Shown: piece by piece, positions 1 to 10,754 of the stretch | How the letters are laid out: every line of letters begins with the position of its first letter | Position numbering within the stretch: the first letter of the stretch is position 1 | Source: Eleusine coracana subsp. coracana | Lineage: Eukaryota > Streptophyta > Magnoliopsida > Poales > Poaceae | Length of the DNA stretch: 64,000 nucleotides | Direction: 5' to 3' | NCBI GenBank assembly: GCA_032690845.1 | Contig: CM064427.1 | Coordinates: 12,287,501-12,351,500 of the forward strand | Program-made: the position numbers and the translations under genes | The notes under the pieces: generated by a model | The model's input: only the letters and a program-made list of their open reading frames with translations | Database searches by the model: none | Told to the model about the DNA's origin: nothing

Positions 1-77
1 ATTCCCGCACCATTGTCGAAACAGGGGGCAGCGACATAGCTTCAAATGGTCTGTTAAATTCCCCTTTTTCTCTATCA

Positions 78-1806
78 TGAAGCTAGCTGATGGTAGCGTG
101 AGGGTCATAGAGCAGGACAGATTGGTTAGTTGGGAGGTTGATTGTGTAGAGATCAACCCGCAGGACCTTATGAACCAAGGACCGCAAGCGGTGAGGAATT
201 TGGTGGACAAAATAGGGGGAATATTCCTTGGGGTCTGAAGCAAGAAGTAGCATTGATACACTTTGATGATTGCAAGGGAGAGTATGTGAGAATGAGGGAT
301 GAGGAAGCGCTTGTCGATGAAATCGATCGGTAAGACGGCTGGACAAGCAAACCTGTTACATTTCTTGTCGAGCTGGTGGATCTGAAATCAGATTCTTGTG
401 TTGGATATGTGCCATCAAAATTGGCTATGCAGATTGCAGATGATGATTGGGCTGCAAGTAGACAGGTAGATCCCATTTTAACCGAAGTGACAGTGTTAGC
501 TGATGATACACAAGAGGGATGTGATGGTGCTGCAAATATGGCTGTTATCGACTGGAATTCAGTACAACTGCAAGAGCGTACTGATTTGGTCATTGCACCA
601 ATGGCTGACATTGAGATGGTCAAAATTTTAGGAATTCCAGTAGGGGCTAATACGACTATTGGTTCTGAAGATGTGGATCCAGAGTTGATGAATGAAGCTG
701 CTGATATGGTAGATGATTATAATGATGATGAGTTTGTAAATGTATATGACTCAGACAATCCTGTAATTGAAGTAGGATAGTGTTTTCCAAACATGAAAGA
801 GTTTACGATGTGTTTCAAGACTTATATAGTGAGGAGAGAGTTTGACGCCAAGATTGTGTGAACAGATACAAATAAATTTTATGCGAAGTGCAAAGGCTTT
901 GATGAGGGTGTCAAGCCTTGCAAATGGTACATTTCTGCTAGAAAACAACCTGATGGAGGTACCATCAGGGTTAATCAAATGCCACATGAATATACTTGTA
1001 TTACTAGTTCACAAGTTGTATCAAAGATGACATCATAGGCCTGGGTTGCATAAAAGATCAGTCCTATTTTAGCGAAAACACCAAACACTACTGCAAAGAA
1101 ACTAAGAATAGACCTAGAAAAGTAGTACCCTATTAAGGTGAAGTATACCATAGTGTGGAAGGCAAAACAGAGGGCAATGAAAGAGTTAGATGGTGATTGG
1201 GCAAATATGTTCAGGATGTTGTATAGTTTCAAGGCAGAGGTGAAGAAGAGGTCACCAGGCAGTGTTGTGGAGATAGATACAGAGGTTGCACCTGATGGTA
1301 AGGTATATTTCTTCAAATTTTTTATGGCTTTAAAGCCTTGCATCGATGGCTTCAAAGCAGGGTGTAGACCATATTTGAGCGTAGACTCATCCTTTTTGAC
1401 TAGAAAGTGGTCTGGTCAGTTGGCAGCATGCAATGCTCTAGATGGACACAACTGGATGTTTCCTGTTGCTATTGGCATGTTTCAATCTGAGTCTGATGCT
1501 TCATGGACATGGTTCATGATGCAGTTGAAAAGATGCATTGGGCCAGTGACACCTTTGGCTATACACACTGATGCTTGTAAAGGTCTAGAAAATGCCTTGA
1601 AGAATACATTTCCACATGCTGAGAAGAGGGAGTGCTTCAGCCAGTTGAATGTGATAAAGAGTCATAAAGGAGAAGTTTTTGGGCGGCTGTGGCCAGCAGC
1701 AAGAGCTTACAACGAAAAGACACATGATCATCACCTTGGAAAGGTGTATGCAGTAGATCCTGAGTTTGAGCAGTGTGAGAAAACATACCATTCTTTTTTG
1801 TGGTAA
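78..1806 (+). pseudogene. MuDR/Mutator-like transposase, decayed and truncated
   Basis: This is the remnant of a Mutator-family (MuDR) transposase, which would cut at the terminal repeats of MULE elements. The N-terminal part begins at the ATG at 78 (reads MKLADGSVRVIEQD...), shifts frame near 240, and continues to 780 as an acidic stretch of the kind found between the N-terminal domain and the catalytic core. From about 790 a decayed zinc-finger-like region follows with several stops. The best preserved part is 1138-1806, the MULE transposase core: DSSFLTRKWSGQL holds the first catalytic-type Asp and IHTDACKGLENAL the second, and ECFSQL stands where this family has C-x-x-H (the His is replaced by Gln). 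The sequence stops at 1806 before the third acidic residue and the SWIM zinc finger, so the 3' part is lost. I could not identify the terminal inverted repeats. Family call is firm; activity is excluded by the breaks. Confidence 0.85.
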
Positions 1807-2122
1807 CCAATCTCATTGGCCTCCTCCTCGATGTAATATGTGGATGACAATCTATATATGTCATCAACTTTTATCAATATAAATCTAAGGGTACTACTTC
1901 TTGTACTATAATAGCTTCCATTCAACTATTGTGGGACCCACACTAGAAAGGAAAGAGAGACTGACTAGGCTGTGTTGGTCATGCGGGAGGCAGTCCTTCC
2001 ATTCAATAGTTGTGGGACCCACATTGAAAAGAGAAGAGAAACCCTTTGGCAATTTTTTTTTCAGAAGCAGAAGCATAATCTATTTTAGAATCCAAACCAA
2101 AGGGGGCCTTAAAACTGAGGGG
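1807..2122. repeat. Non-coding spacer with two direct repeats
   Basis: No gene is visible here. A ~45-bp segment with the core TTGTGGGACCCACA occurs twice, at about 1916-1960 and 1997-2040. GTGGGACCCAC is itself a perfect palindrome. The two copies may be remains of an element terminus or a simple duplication. Confidence 0.6.
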
Positions 2123-2400
2123 TCGCGCCCTTATGAATAGCAGATGGGTCGCGCTCTTATGAATAACTATGAGCCGCGTTCTTATGAATGACAGGTGAGC
2201 CTCGGGTGGGAGCGGCGAGGCGAGTGGATAACTATAGGCCACACTCGTATCAATAACTATGGGCTGCACTCATATTAATAACTATGGGTCACGCTCGTAT
2301 GAATAACTATGGGCCGCGCTCTTTCAATGATAGGTTGGCCTGGGGTGGGAGCGGGGAGGTGGGCTAACATGTGAGCCCCCATCATCTCAATGACAGGTGA
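2123..2400. repeat. Degenerate minisatellite, unit about 31 bp
   Basis: A run of imperfect direct repeats built on the unit GAATAACTATGGGCCGCGCT plus about ten further bases. Units can be followed at about 2125, 2157, 2225, 2257, 2289 and 2317. A longer block with the core GGTGGGAGCGG occurs twice (about 2201 and 2344), so a higher-order duplication is also present. There is no coding frame across it. Confidence 0.7.
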
Positions 2401-2663
2401 GGTTGGCAAGCAGTGGGGGTTCAAGTCTCTGGAGTCAAGTTCATGCTTTCATGTGGTCTGAGAAGAGGAAAAGTAAGGTAAATTGCAAAATTTGTAAAAT
2501 AATCTATAAGATGAAACAAAATTGATCACAAATTTACATTCAAACATCCCCACATCTCCTAAATCTAAATTCCTAACCTGAATACCAACACCAAATAAAT
2601 GGCAATGATATAAACGTAAAATGCTCCGGCCATCATGTTTGACTGCTTTTTCAATTTCACAAT

Positions 2664-5600
2664 CTAGCTCAAGTGCTTGTTCAGTTTTTGCAACTCCCCA
2701 TTCACCGAAAAATCATGGGCTATGTTTGATATCCCCTCCTCCACAGTAGACGACATTCGAGCCTGGATTGGTTCAATTGGAGGAAGCACTTCAACTACAA
2801 GCCCTCGATCCTGAATGTATGTATCCATCCACTCAAAATGACGGTAGGGCTCCAAATCCTGAAAAGAGGAACGCAAACCCTAATTTCCAAATCCAAACTG
2901 CAAATTCCAAATCATGCCAAATTGAGACAAACCCTACCTTCCCATCCTTCCCCTTACATGGCTTGCTCTCTATGACATCCTAGTGTCGTAAAGGTCCCAA
3001 GAACACCACCTTAGTCATCACAAGAGCCTAACACCAAAAATTTGAAATGAAATAACCAAATTTGAATTTGAATTAAGCATATTTGAATGCCACTTGAACT
3101 ACAATTCCAGATTTTTCCACATGAATCATACCTACCAAAAATATATGTTCATGTTCATGATGGAGTGGAATGTTTAGGAATTGTTTAGAATTTTACCCCT
3201 TGATTTAGGGGTCCAAATAAATGCCTAAAAAGTCCAAAACTACCTCTTCTTAAAACTTTCTCATTTAATTTCCAGAGACAACCATTGAGTACTATCATTT
3301 TTGTAAAATAGAGTACATCACGAGGAACACACACATATTTTTAGATTTCCTATGGGATTTATATTTTTAAATCTACAAAATTATTAAGGCAGCACTGTTT
3401 TGAAAACCAACGAAAAAGAAAAGGGGAGCGAGTCCCACGTGTCAGCCGCCACTCTCTCTTCCTCCTCCCACGCGGGCTCGGGCGCCCGGCGCCTCGCCAC
3501 CACATGGCAGCCGTACGCCGGTGCTTGGCCGCTCCCGGTCAGGCCGACCGCCCCGAAATCGAGACCGCACCCCCCCCCCCCCCCGAACCGGCACCCCCTC
3601 TCATTTCCTCTTTCGGCCTCTCTTTTCTTTCCTTCTTTCCCCCATCGCCGAAGCCATTGGTGAGCTCGGTTGAGCTCACCCCACCGCCGCCTCGCATCGC
3701 CCCGGCTCGGATCCGACGACTCCAACCGTGCGCAAGCTTCTCCTCTTCCACCTCGACCCAACCCTATCCTGCGAGAAGCACCATGCGGCCCGCATTAATT
3801 CCTCCATCGAGCTCCCGTTTTCGGAGCTCCGGCGACTGCCGGCGACCCCCACGGTGAGCGCAACTCCCCTCCACCCACACCTCCAAGCTCGTGACGGTAG
3901 CCCCATTCTCGGCGACGAGCTCCCCGGGCCCGTAGTCACCGTGCGCCCCGGCTCCGGCGGCGGCGCCACCCGGCTCCAGCGTGAGCTGGCCGTGCCCCAC
4001 CACGGGCCGCACGGCCTAGATCCGGTGCGGCTGCACCCGAATCTGGGGCCTTCCGTGCAGTAGCCCCCGTGTAGCCCAAATTCTTTTGGCTCCAGCCTAT
4101 TTAATATTTTTTCTTTAGTTTATTTATTCCAGAAATTGCTAGGAACTTGTAAAATGCATATCTTATTCACCCCTAATGATTTTCGAGCAAACTAAATTTC
4201 TATGGGTTTCCCTAAACACATACTACTGTAGAAAAATGCTAAATCACGTTGCATGTTAGTTTTATTATTAGGATTAAAATAAATAATAAAAACCTTTATA
4301 AATCCATAACTAACTCATTATTAGGTATTTTGAGGCAAAGTAAAATTCTCTGGACTCCACTAAACATGTACTATTGGGGAAAAATGTCAATCCTTCTTGC
4401 ATGTTAGTATTTTTATCAGAACTAAATTAATTGAGCAAAAACTAAATAGCTTATAAGTAATTCCCTGTAATTGGTAAATTAATGAAACTTGGTAGTTAAT
4501 CCTAGTTTGCAATGCCTAATCGTCCTGCAAAGTGACAAGTGATAATTCCCTGTAAGTTAGTCATCATTAAATATATACCTTGTTCCTTATTTTAATTATC
4601 TATAAGTATTGTCTCAGTGCATGTAAGCGAAATTTGGCCGATAAATCACTCCTGGTATTCCCTAACTATATTAAATCACCCTTGCTCATTTGATATTCAG
4701 AACCATGTCAATTTAGGAATTTGTGTCTCAAGTGTAATATTACCATTTAATTTATATAGTTTCACCTTAGGGCTGATTCATGGGTACTTAGTTCTTTGCG
4801 ATGGTTGTGTTCAATACGCTAAAATATTAATTAAAATGGTACCCACTGGCCATGAACACCACACATGTAGCTCAGCCCTGGTCAACACACACACCGTACC
4901 TTGGTACGACATCGTCGTGGTTAAATACTGGAGTCCATGAAGGAAATACACTAAACGCCCTCACCCTGTGCCTCCACTCAATACGTTACATTGCTGAACT
5001 AATCAACACACCCCGCTCACTTCCACGAGTAGTAGTGTACATTAACTTATTTATTAAGGAAGTGCCATGAATCTTCTCTCATAAGCATCATCTTTTGCAT
5101 CATATAGATCATGCAGTGAACCAAGTGGAGACGGGACCGGAGCAGGAGCCAGAAGAAGCTAGTGGTGTCGCAGCTGATCAGGAGCCGAACCCAGGCAAGC
5201 CCCAGTGCATTATCCATATTTTAAATTTTTACTCTATCAGTAGTTAGGGATGTAGGCTTGACTGTGCATTAAGTGATAGGAGTTAGTTGAAACCCTAGCG
5301 TGCAGTAGGTTCCTCCTTCCCGATATTTAGCCTTAAGACGGTAGTCGCTCTGCTTAATTTAGTGCGACTACTCCTTGAGTGGTATGGAGACCACTCATAG
5401 ACAGGAAATATTATCACTCATAGACAGGCAATTAGGTGAAAAGGGAAGGACAACATGTCTTCAAAGAGGTAGCCCCATCCGAGTCACCTAAGGCTACGCC
5501 TCGTGTCCGACCCATGGGATCAAGTTTGAACGTACTGTTTGCATGCTGGAGTTATGGGCCCAGTAAATCGACGTACCTACGATTACTGCCTGGTCGGAAG

Positions 5601-6782
5601 ATAGCCTTCTCCCTTCTTTGGTGGAATTAGGGCTGAGAGGAGGGGGCAATCCACCCACGGATGGCGGCACGAGGCGCGTCGCGTTGGGGGACCCTTCTTG
5701 GGGGAGTCTGGACCCGGAAGACCCTGTGGTACCGTAAGCGAAAGGTTGCTCCATGCGGCTTCCAGGAAGCGCGTATGGGTCGTGCAAGCAGGTTTCTCCT
5801 GCAGGATGTAAATCGATTCGAGTCGCTGCCGCTCACAGTAATGAGTACCACTTGATCGCTGCTCCAGAACAGTGTTGGAAGCCATCAAGATGATGAGTGA
5901 GTTTAACACTACTGTTTGAATTTATTAAGAATTGTTTGCAACCTTGATTGTTATAGTTGTAGTGCAAACTAAATTATTATTCTATATGACAAATTAACCT
6001 GCTGCTAAAACGTGAAAAATAAGGTGCCACTCTTAGGCTAGCTTTCTGGCAATATCAACCCTACCCCTAGCCTTTGCATGTCTAGGTGTCGGTTGTAGTT
6101 GGTCATTTTAACGGGTCAGTCTTGCTGAGTAAATTAGTTACTCAGGACGTAGCTCTATGTGGTTTTCAGATGACCAGGACGGAGACTGCCAATGCGGTCG
6201 AAGATTCTACTAGGAGAGCCAGCGCCCCGCTGCTGGAACATTGAGTGGGAGCTGTGCATAAATGAAGACGAGGAGTAGTCCCTTGCTTGCCGGTACGGTG
6301 CTTGGGCAAGGCACCTATTATGGCCGGGCTGTTCCCTGTGTGTCGCCGTGAGAGCGCAATTGAATTTTATCTATTTTCGTCGAACTAGTTGAATCATTGT
6401 TGAACAATTCGCTTCCATCATTTACTTTTAATAAAACTCTGGTTTGTAATATAACTTTGGATTTATGTAAAACTCTGTTCTCCACCTATGCTCTTGTTGT
6501 AATTATTTGCTTCTATCTTGTGTTATACTATTGGGCATCACAGCGCGTGTCGCCACCCGAGGAAGATCCTGGAACGGAGCCATCTCCATGGTAAGACGGT
6601 TCTATGACACTCTCGCATTTCATAAATTCCTGATCGACGTTGCCCATTTACGAGCGCACACATGTCAAGCGCTTCAGTGGATCTGGACGAGGGCAGTCAG
6701 GATATGTTGTCAAAGGGACTTCTCCATAACGCGGCCATGCCTTCTGGGGGGCCTTCTGGGAGCCACAAGCGGAGCTGGACAT
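2664..6782 (-). pseudogene. GRF-type zinc-finger-like gene, split by a solo LTR
   Basis: A small two-exon gene read on the minus strand. The start is the ATG at 6782-6780, beginning MSSSACGSQKAPQKAWPRYG. It is followed by P-L-x-T-x-P-D-C-P and PLKRLTCVRS, then GNVDQEFMKCES up to 6610. This resembles the short GRF-zinc-finger proteins common in grasses, with their Cys and F-x-K-C-E-S-K motif. The reading resumes at 2967 (KPCKGKDGK) to a donor after 2938. It then passes a 79-bp intron (2937-2859, GTAGGG...TTTTCAG) into exon 2 (2858-2664), which reads DLEPYRHFEWMDTYIQ, the H-F-E-W-x-D-x-Y-I end of the finger. Two lesions are visible: an in-frame TAA directly after CVRS (probably a Lys codon change) and the 3.6-kb LTR inside exon 1. 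The family is recognised from motif resemblance only; its function is nucleic-acid binding by inference. Confidence 0.65.
2973..6609 (+). mobile_element. Solo LTR of the Tekay-type gypsy family (copy 1)
   Basis: A single LTR of about 3.64 kb with no internal region. It begins TGACATCCTAGTGTCGTAAA and ends GACGGTTCTATGACA. It is homologous along its length to the two LTRs at 31189-34699 and 41665-45181, which lie in the opposite orientation. The flanks are CTCTA (2968-2972) and CTCTC (6610-6614), a 5-bp target-site duplication with one mismatch. This marks a real insertion followed by LTR-LTR recombination. The GC-rich stretch at about 3430-4070 is part of the LTR and gives only chance open frames. 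Confidence 0.9.
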
Positions 6783-7596
6783 CGCTCGCCGCCACGGACC
6801 GTTACCGGAGAAGAGAAAGAAGAAGGTGCACGAGGAAGAACATGGGAAGAGAGGAGGCAACGGTAATGTTGGGGGCAGGGCACCAGCACGGGAGCGGAGG
6901 GCTGACTAGTCCTCTTAAGGCCTGACGTGGATAAGTAGAGGGTCCCACAGAGCAATGTTCGGCTGGCGGGTCCCACGTTCGAACATAATCCACAACCGTT
7001 AACTTAAGGGTTTAAAACAGCCGTGTTGGATCATGGCTATTTGGGCCATTCCAACCGTCGCATGTGAGCTATTCCATCCAACGATGTCGTATCCCAGATA
7101 ATAGAGGACAAAGATGTCGCATGTGAGTTATTTTCCCTTTTCATAGCTACCCAAATAGATCCATACAGTGGAAGCGGCATAGCAGGCGGGGACTGTGGAT
7201 CTGTTCCTGCCCTCATGGCATCGCGTGTGCTAAATCAATACAACTGGGGCAGAGCAGATCGATGGAGTTCCACAAGACGAAGAGCAGAGTATCAGCACTG
7301 TCAGTCGCATCGTTGGTGGAACCAATAATCCCACCATGCCAAAAAAATCAAATCAGTCTTCAACACACGCCGCTGTGCGTATCTGCTGGCAGTGGAAACA
7401 CGGAAGCTCTATTTATTGCGGCTATACAACGCAACTGGGCTAGGTTATACGATATTACGATGAAGAGATCGACGGTAGGAAATTTTGGGGAGATTAGATC
7501 AACGGTTTGATGTTTTGCTTTTTTCTTAGAATTTTAGGTTATTAATCTTTTCTTTTATAAACACCGTGATAGGAAAGTTATTTTTTTATTATTATT
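6783..7596. other. Intergenic stretch upstream of the split zinc-finger gene
   Basis: Lies 5' of the minus-strand zinc-finger-like gene and should include its former promoter. It is moderately GC-rich near 6783-6920 and AT-rich later. GTCGCATGTGAG occurs at about 7047 and 7113 within a loose direct repeat. Open frames on both strands show no recognisable domain. I see nothing further that I can name. Confidence 0.4.
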
Positions 7597-8560
7597 AAAC
7601 TGATAGATGATACTCCTAGGGACAATACCGTTGAATGTTTCTTTCAGGCGGGCCTTGGTCCTAGACAACTTAATCTCATGGCATAAGTTGGTGGCATCTG
7701 TGGCTTTTGTAGAATTGAATGATAATAAAGATAATTTTTGATGGGATTTGAACAAGAGTGGCTCCTTCACAGTTAAATCAATGTATTTGGCATTGATCCC
7801 AGAAGGAGTTGTGTCTAGGAACAGCCTAATATGACCGCTTTTGGCTCCTTTGAAGATTAAAATCTTCTTATGGTTTCTATCAAAGGGGGGTGACCTTAAC
7901 TAAAGACAATCTAGCAAAAAGGTTGTGGCAAGGAGATACCAGATGTTGTTTTTGTAGGTCTTTAGAGACAATTCAACATTTGTTCTTTGATTGTCATATG
8001 GCTAGATTTGTTTGGAATACCGTGCATATCATATTTGTAATTCAACCACCGAGGAGTGTCTCTCATATGTTTGGGAGGTGGCTTATTGGTGTGCCATTAA
8101 GGGCAAAAAATCAGATTTTATTAGGCGCTACAGCTCTATGTTGGACGATATGGTTGAATAGAAATGATATGGTGTTTAACAAGACTAAGACTAACTCCTC
8201 TTTACAGGTAATTTTCAGGATAACATATTGGATTCGACGGTGATCCTTGCTATATAAGGTGGATGAGAGATCAACCTTAAAGGATGGGTGCCGACTCTTG
8301 GAGATGGTGATTATGCAGATCTTTGCAAAGTTTGGTTGGAGCTTCCGACATAGGATTGAGGGCCAGTTCTCTCTTTAGTTAAGTTGGTTGTAAAATTTGT
8401 GGTTCTACTAAGATTGAATGAGAGAGGCTTAGGTCTCTATGGGTGTCCAATCTCTTAAACCTTTTTTGTTCTACTTTTGGAGTCTTGGTACTTGTTATAA
8501 TACTTGGGCTTAGTGTACCTTTTGGTACAGCGGCCGGAACCTTGTTCCATTATCTAAAAA
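7597..8560 (+). pseudogene. L1-type LINE, 3' end of ORF2 (zf-RVT region)
   Basis: The 3' remnant of a non-LTR retrotransposon. From about 7640 the frame reads FRRALVLDNLISWHKLVA, then WDLNKSGSFTVKSMYLALI and PLKIKIFLWFLSKGV. This is the usual connection between the reverse transcriptase and its C-terminal zinc-binding domain. At 7890-8243 the zinc-binding domain itself is clear: TRCCFCRSLETIQHLFFDCH, the C-x2-C...H-x4-C pattern (zf-RVT), followed by ALCWTIWLNRNDMVFN. Two in-frame stops (for example the TGA after KDNF) and a frame change before 7890 make it inactive. The 3' untranslated part runs to an A-rich end near 8560. The catalytic RT core is absent, so the copy is 5'-truncated, as is typical for LINE insertion. 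Confidence 0.85.
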
Positions 8561-8799
8561 ATATACAACTGACGCAGGCGTGCGCCCTCATGAAACAGAT
8601 CAGCAAAAAGATATCAACCCCAAACAGAGGCCCTCAACTAACAATTTATTTAGTCATCAGATAAAACTTATACATGAAAACTAATCGCCTACTACACAAT
8701 GCACTCCACATCCTATTTCTCTCTATAGGGAAGTGATCAGTAGACATGAACGCATGGCTGACACAAAAAACTCTCTACGACTCCCGTACTGGGCTGTTG

Positions 8800-10754
8800 T
8801 TATCTTCCTCCAGAGATTTCTCTGCTGGAGATTGTGCCAAAGCTCGTCACAAGATCAGGATACGACGACATACCAAACTCTTTGTTCTGCATCATCGCTG
8901 GCATGTCGAAGCTCAGGTCTGTCGGTGTCAGCTCAGGCAGCGGCACCACGCCGTCGAGGTAGCGCACGACCTGCCCCATGCCCGGCCTTGCATTTGGAAA
9001 CGGGTGTGAGCACATAAGACCCAGTTTTAGGACTAATTCTGCTTCCTCAACGTTGTAATCGCCCTGGAGCCTCCTGTCCACGGTCACCATGAGCGACCCG
9101 TTGCACCAGTGCTGGAGCACCCAGTCGGCCAGCACGGTGTGTCCGCTGCCTTGAACATTCTCCTTGATAGGTTTCTGTCCGCAGGTGAGCTCGAGGAGGA
9201 ATACGCCGAAGGCAAACACATCTGTGAGGGGGGACGCTTTGCCTGTGCGCACAAGCTCTGGGGACAGGTATCCCATGGTACCAACCACATGTGTGGATTG
9301 TGTATCAGTGCCGTGGTCGTACAACCTTGCCAGGCCAAAATCACCGAGTTGGCCGTTCGTATCTTTGGCGAGGAGCACATTGCTTGCCTTGATATCTCTA
9401 TGGATGACTACCTTCTCCCACCCCTCGTGGAGATAGAGCAATCCGGATGCCACACCTTTGATAACATGGAACCTTTGTGACCAGGTCAGAGTTCCCTTAC
9501 ACAGATCGCTGTCATACAGATATTTATCGAGGCTACCATTTGGCATGTAGGCGTAAACCAAAAGGAGTTCATCTTTTCTTCGGCAGTAACCAAGTTATTG
9601 AACAAGATTACGATGTCGGATGCGGCCGATACTGGCTATCTCTGCAATGAACTCCTTCATTCCCTGTTTTGATTGATGGGACACTCTCTTCACCGCAACC
9701 TCCAACTTAGATGTCTGAAGCACTCCTTTGTAAACTTTCCCAAAACCTCCTTCTCCTAGTAGGCGCCTTTCCTTAAATCCGCCAGTTGCATGATACAGAT
9801 CCATGTAGGAGAACCGGTGCGGTCCAAACTCAACCTCCCAATCCTCACGAAGCTCAGCATACCTTAGTCGTCTCCGCACTAGTAGCACAACGATACCGCC
9901 CAAAGCAAGCACGAATGTTGCAGTAACAATTGGTAAAACAATTTCCAAGACCTTGGACCGTGGTCTCGGACCCATCCAAGAACGCAGTGAAGTGAATTCA
10001 CACGACCAGTGGCCGCCGAGAATCCGAGATACACCACGTCAGTGAGCACCGTTGAGAGGTCATACACGGTTGAGAGTAGTGGTCGGAGAGGCCTGGTCAT
10101 TCTGAGGGGAGCTAGTGTCACGTTGATCTGCTTCGTCTTGCCATTATAGTCCACCCAAACCTGCATGGCCTGACGACTGATAAGCTTCAGGTTCTGGAAC
10201 GCACCACTCTTATCGTCGTAGTACCCGGCGTTGTAGGATCGTAGCGACTCCAGGCCGTTGATGTCGATGCCAACATGGTTGGCGTTGATGTCCTTGAACT
10301 CCACGCTCTGGATGGTGTCAAGCTCAACGGCGAAGAGGCGGTTGCTCGCGTTGCCGTTGTTCTGGACGTTGGTGAGCCCCAGATACTTGGCCGGCAGAGT
10401 GGTGGAGAAGTTCGTGGTAGGGGCGATGAAGAAGGCCATGCCGTGTGCGCTGAAGTCGGCATAGGAGGAGACGATGCCAAACACAAAGGTGACAGAGAAA
10501 GACCGCACCGTGCCGTTACTCGATTCACGGAGGCGTAGTGGAGATGGGTGGAAGCCATGGCCTTTGAGGTAGGCCGTGCCGTTGCTCAGCTGGAGGAAGC
10601 CATCCGACGTGATGGTGGCGGTACCGTCCATGGTGAGGTTGGATCCGCTGAAGCCAGAGTAGACGAATTGGTCGACGATGTCAGCAGCAGCGATCGAAGC
10701 TTCAAGGTTTAGGCCAAGGGACATGATGAGGAGAAGGCGTACAAGGAAAAGCAT
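8800..10754 (-). pseudogene. L-type lectin-domain receptor-like kinase, pseudogene
   Basis: A tandem paralogue of the intact gene at 12882-14906. The likely start is the ATG at 10754-10752, giving the signal peptide MLFLVRLLLIMSLGLNLEA. The legume-lectin domain follows (FVYSGFSGSNLTMDG, FAVELDT, NHVGIDIN), down to about 10010. Just after HCVLGW the frame is lost: compared with the paralogue, the ~20-residue stalk before the membrane segment is missing and the reading frame shifts. The transmembrane segment and kinase resume in the other frame (RPRSKVLEIVLP; GEGGFGKVYKG; AVKRV). A TAA at 9597-9595 interrupts HRNLVQ/LGYCRRK; the paralogue has Leu here, so TTA to TAA fits. The rest of the kinase is open: VIHRDIKASNVLL, GDFGLARL, GTMGYLSPE. 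One frameshift deletion and one nonsense codon make a full-length product unlikely. The kinase half (9561-8800) is otherwise well conserved. Confidence 0.88.

Noticed and set aside
3384..4063. GC-rich open frames on both strands
   Set aside because: They lie in the solo LTR and recur in the LTRs at 33600-34250 and 44080-44720; overlapping frames in all phases show base composition, not coding.
5494..5909. Minus-strand open frames near 5.5-5.9 kb
   Set aside because: Equivalent frames occur in the LTR copies at about 32.0 and 42.5 kb; part of LTR sequence.
9109..9480. 123-codon plus-strand frame
   Set aside because: Antisense shadow of the conserved kinase domain.
10187..10558. Open frames opposite and beside the lectin domain
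   Set aside because: Shadows of the GC-rich receptor-kinase exons; the lectin motifs are in a single minus-strand frame.
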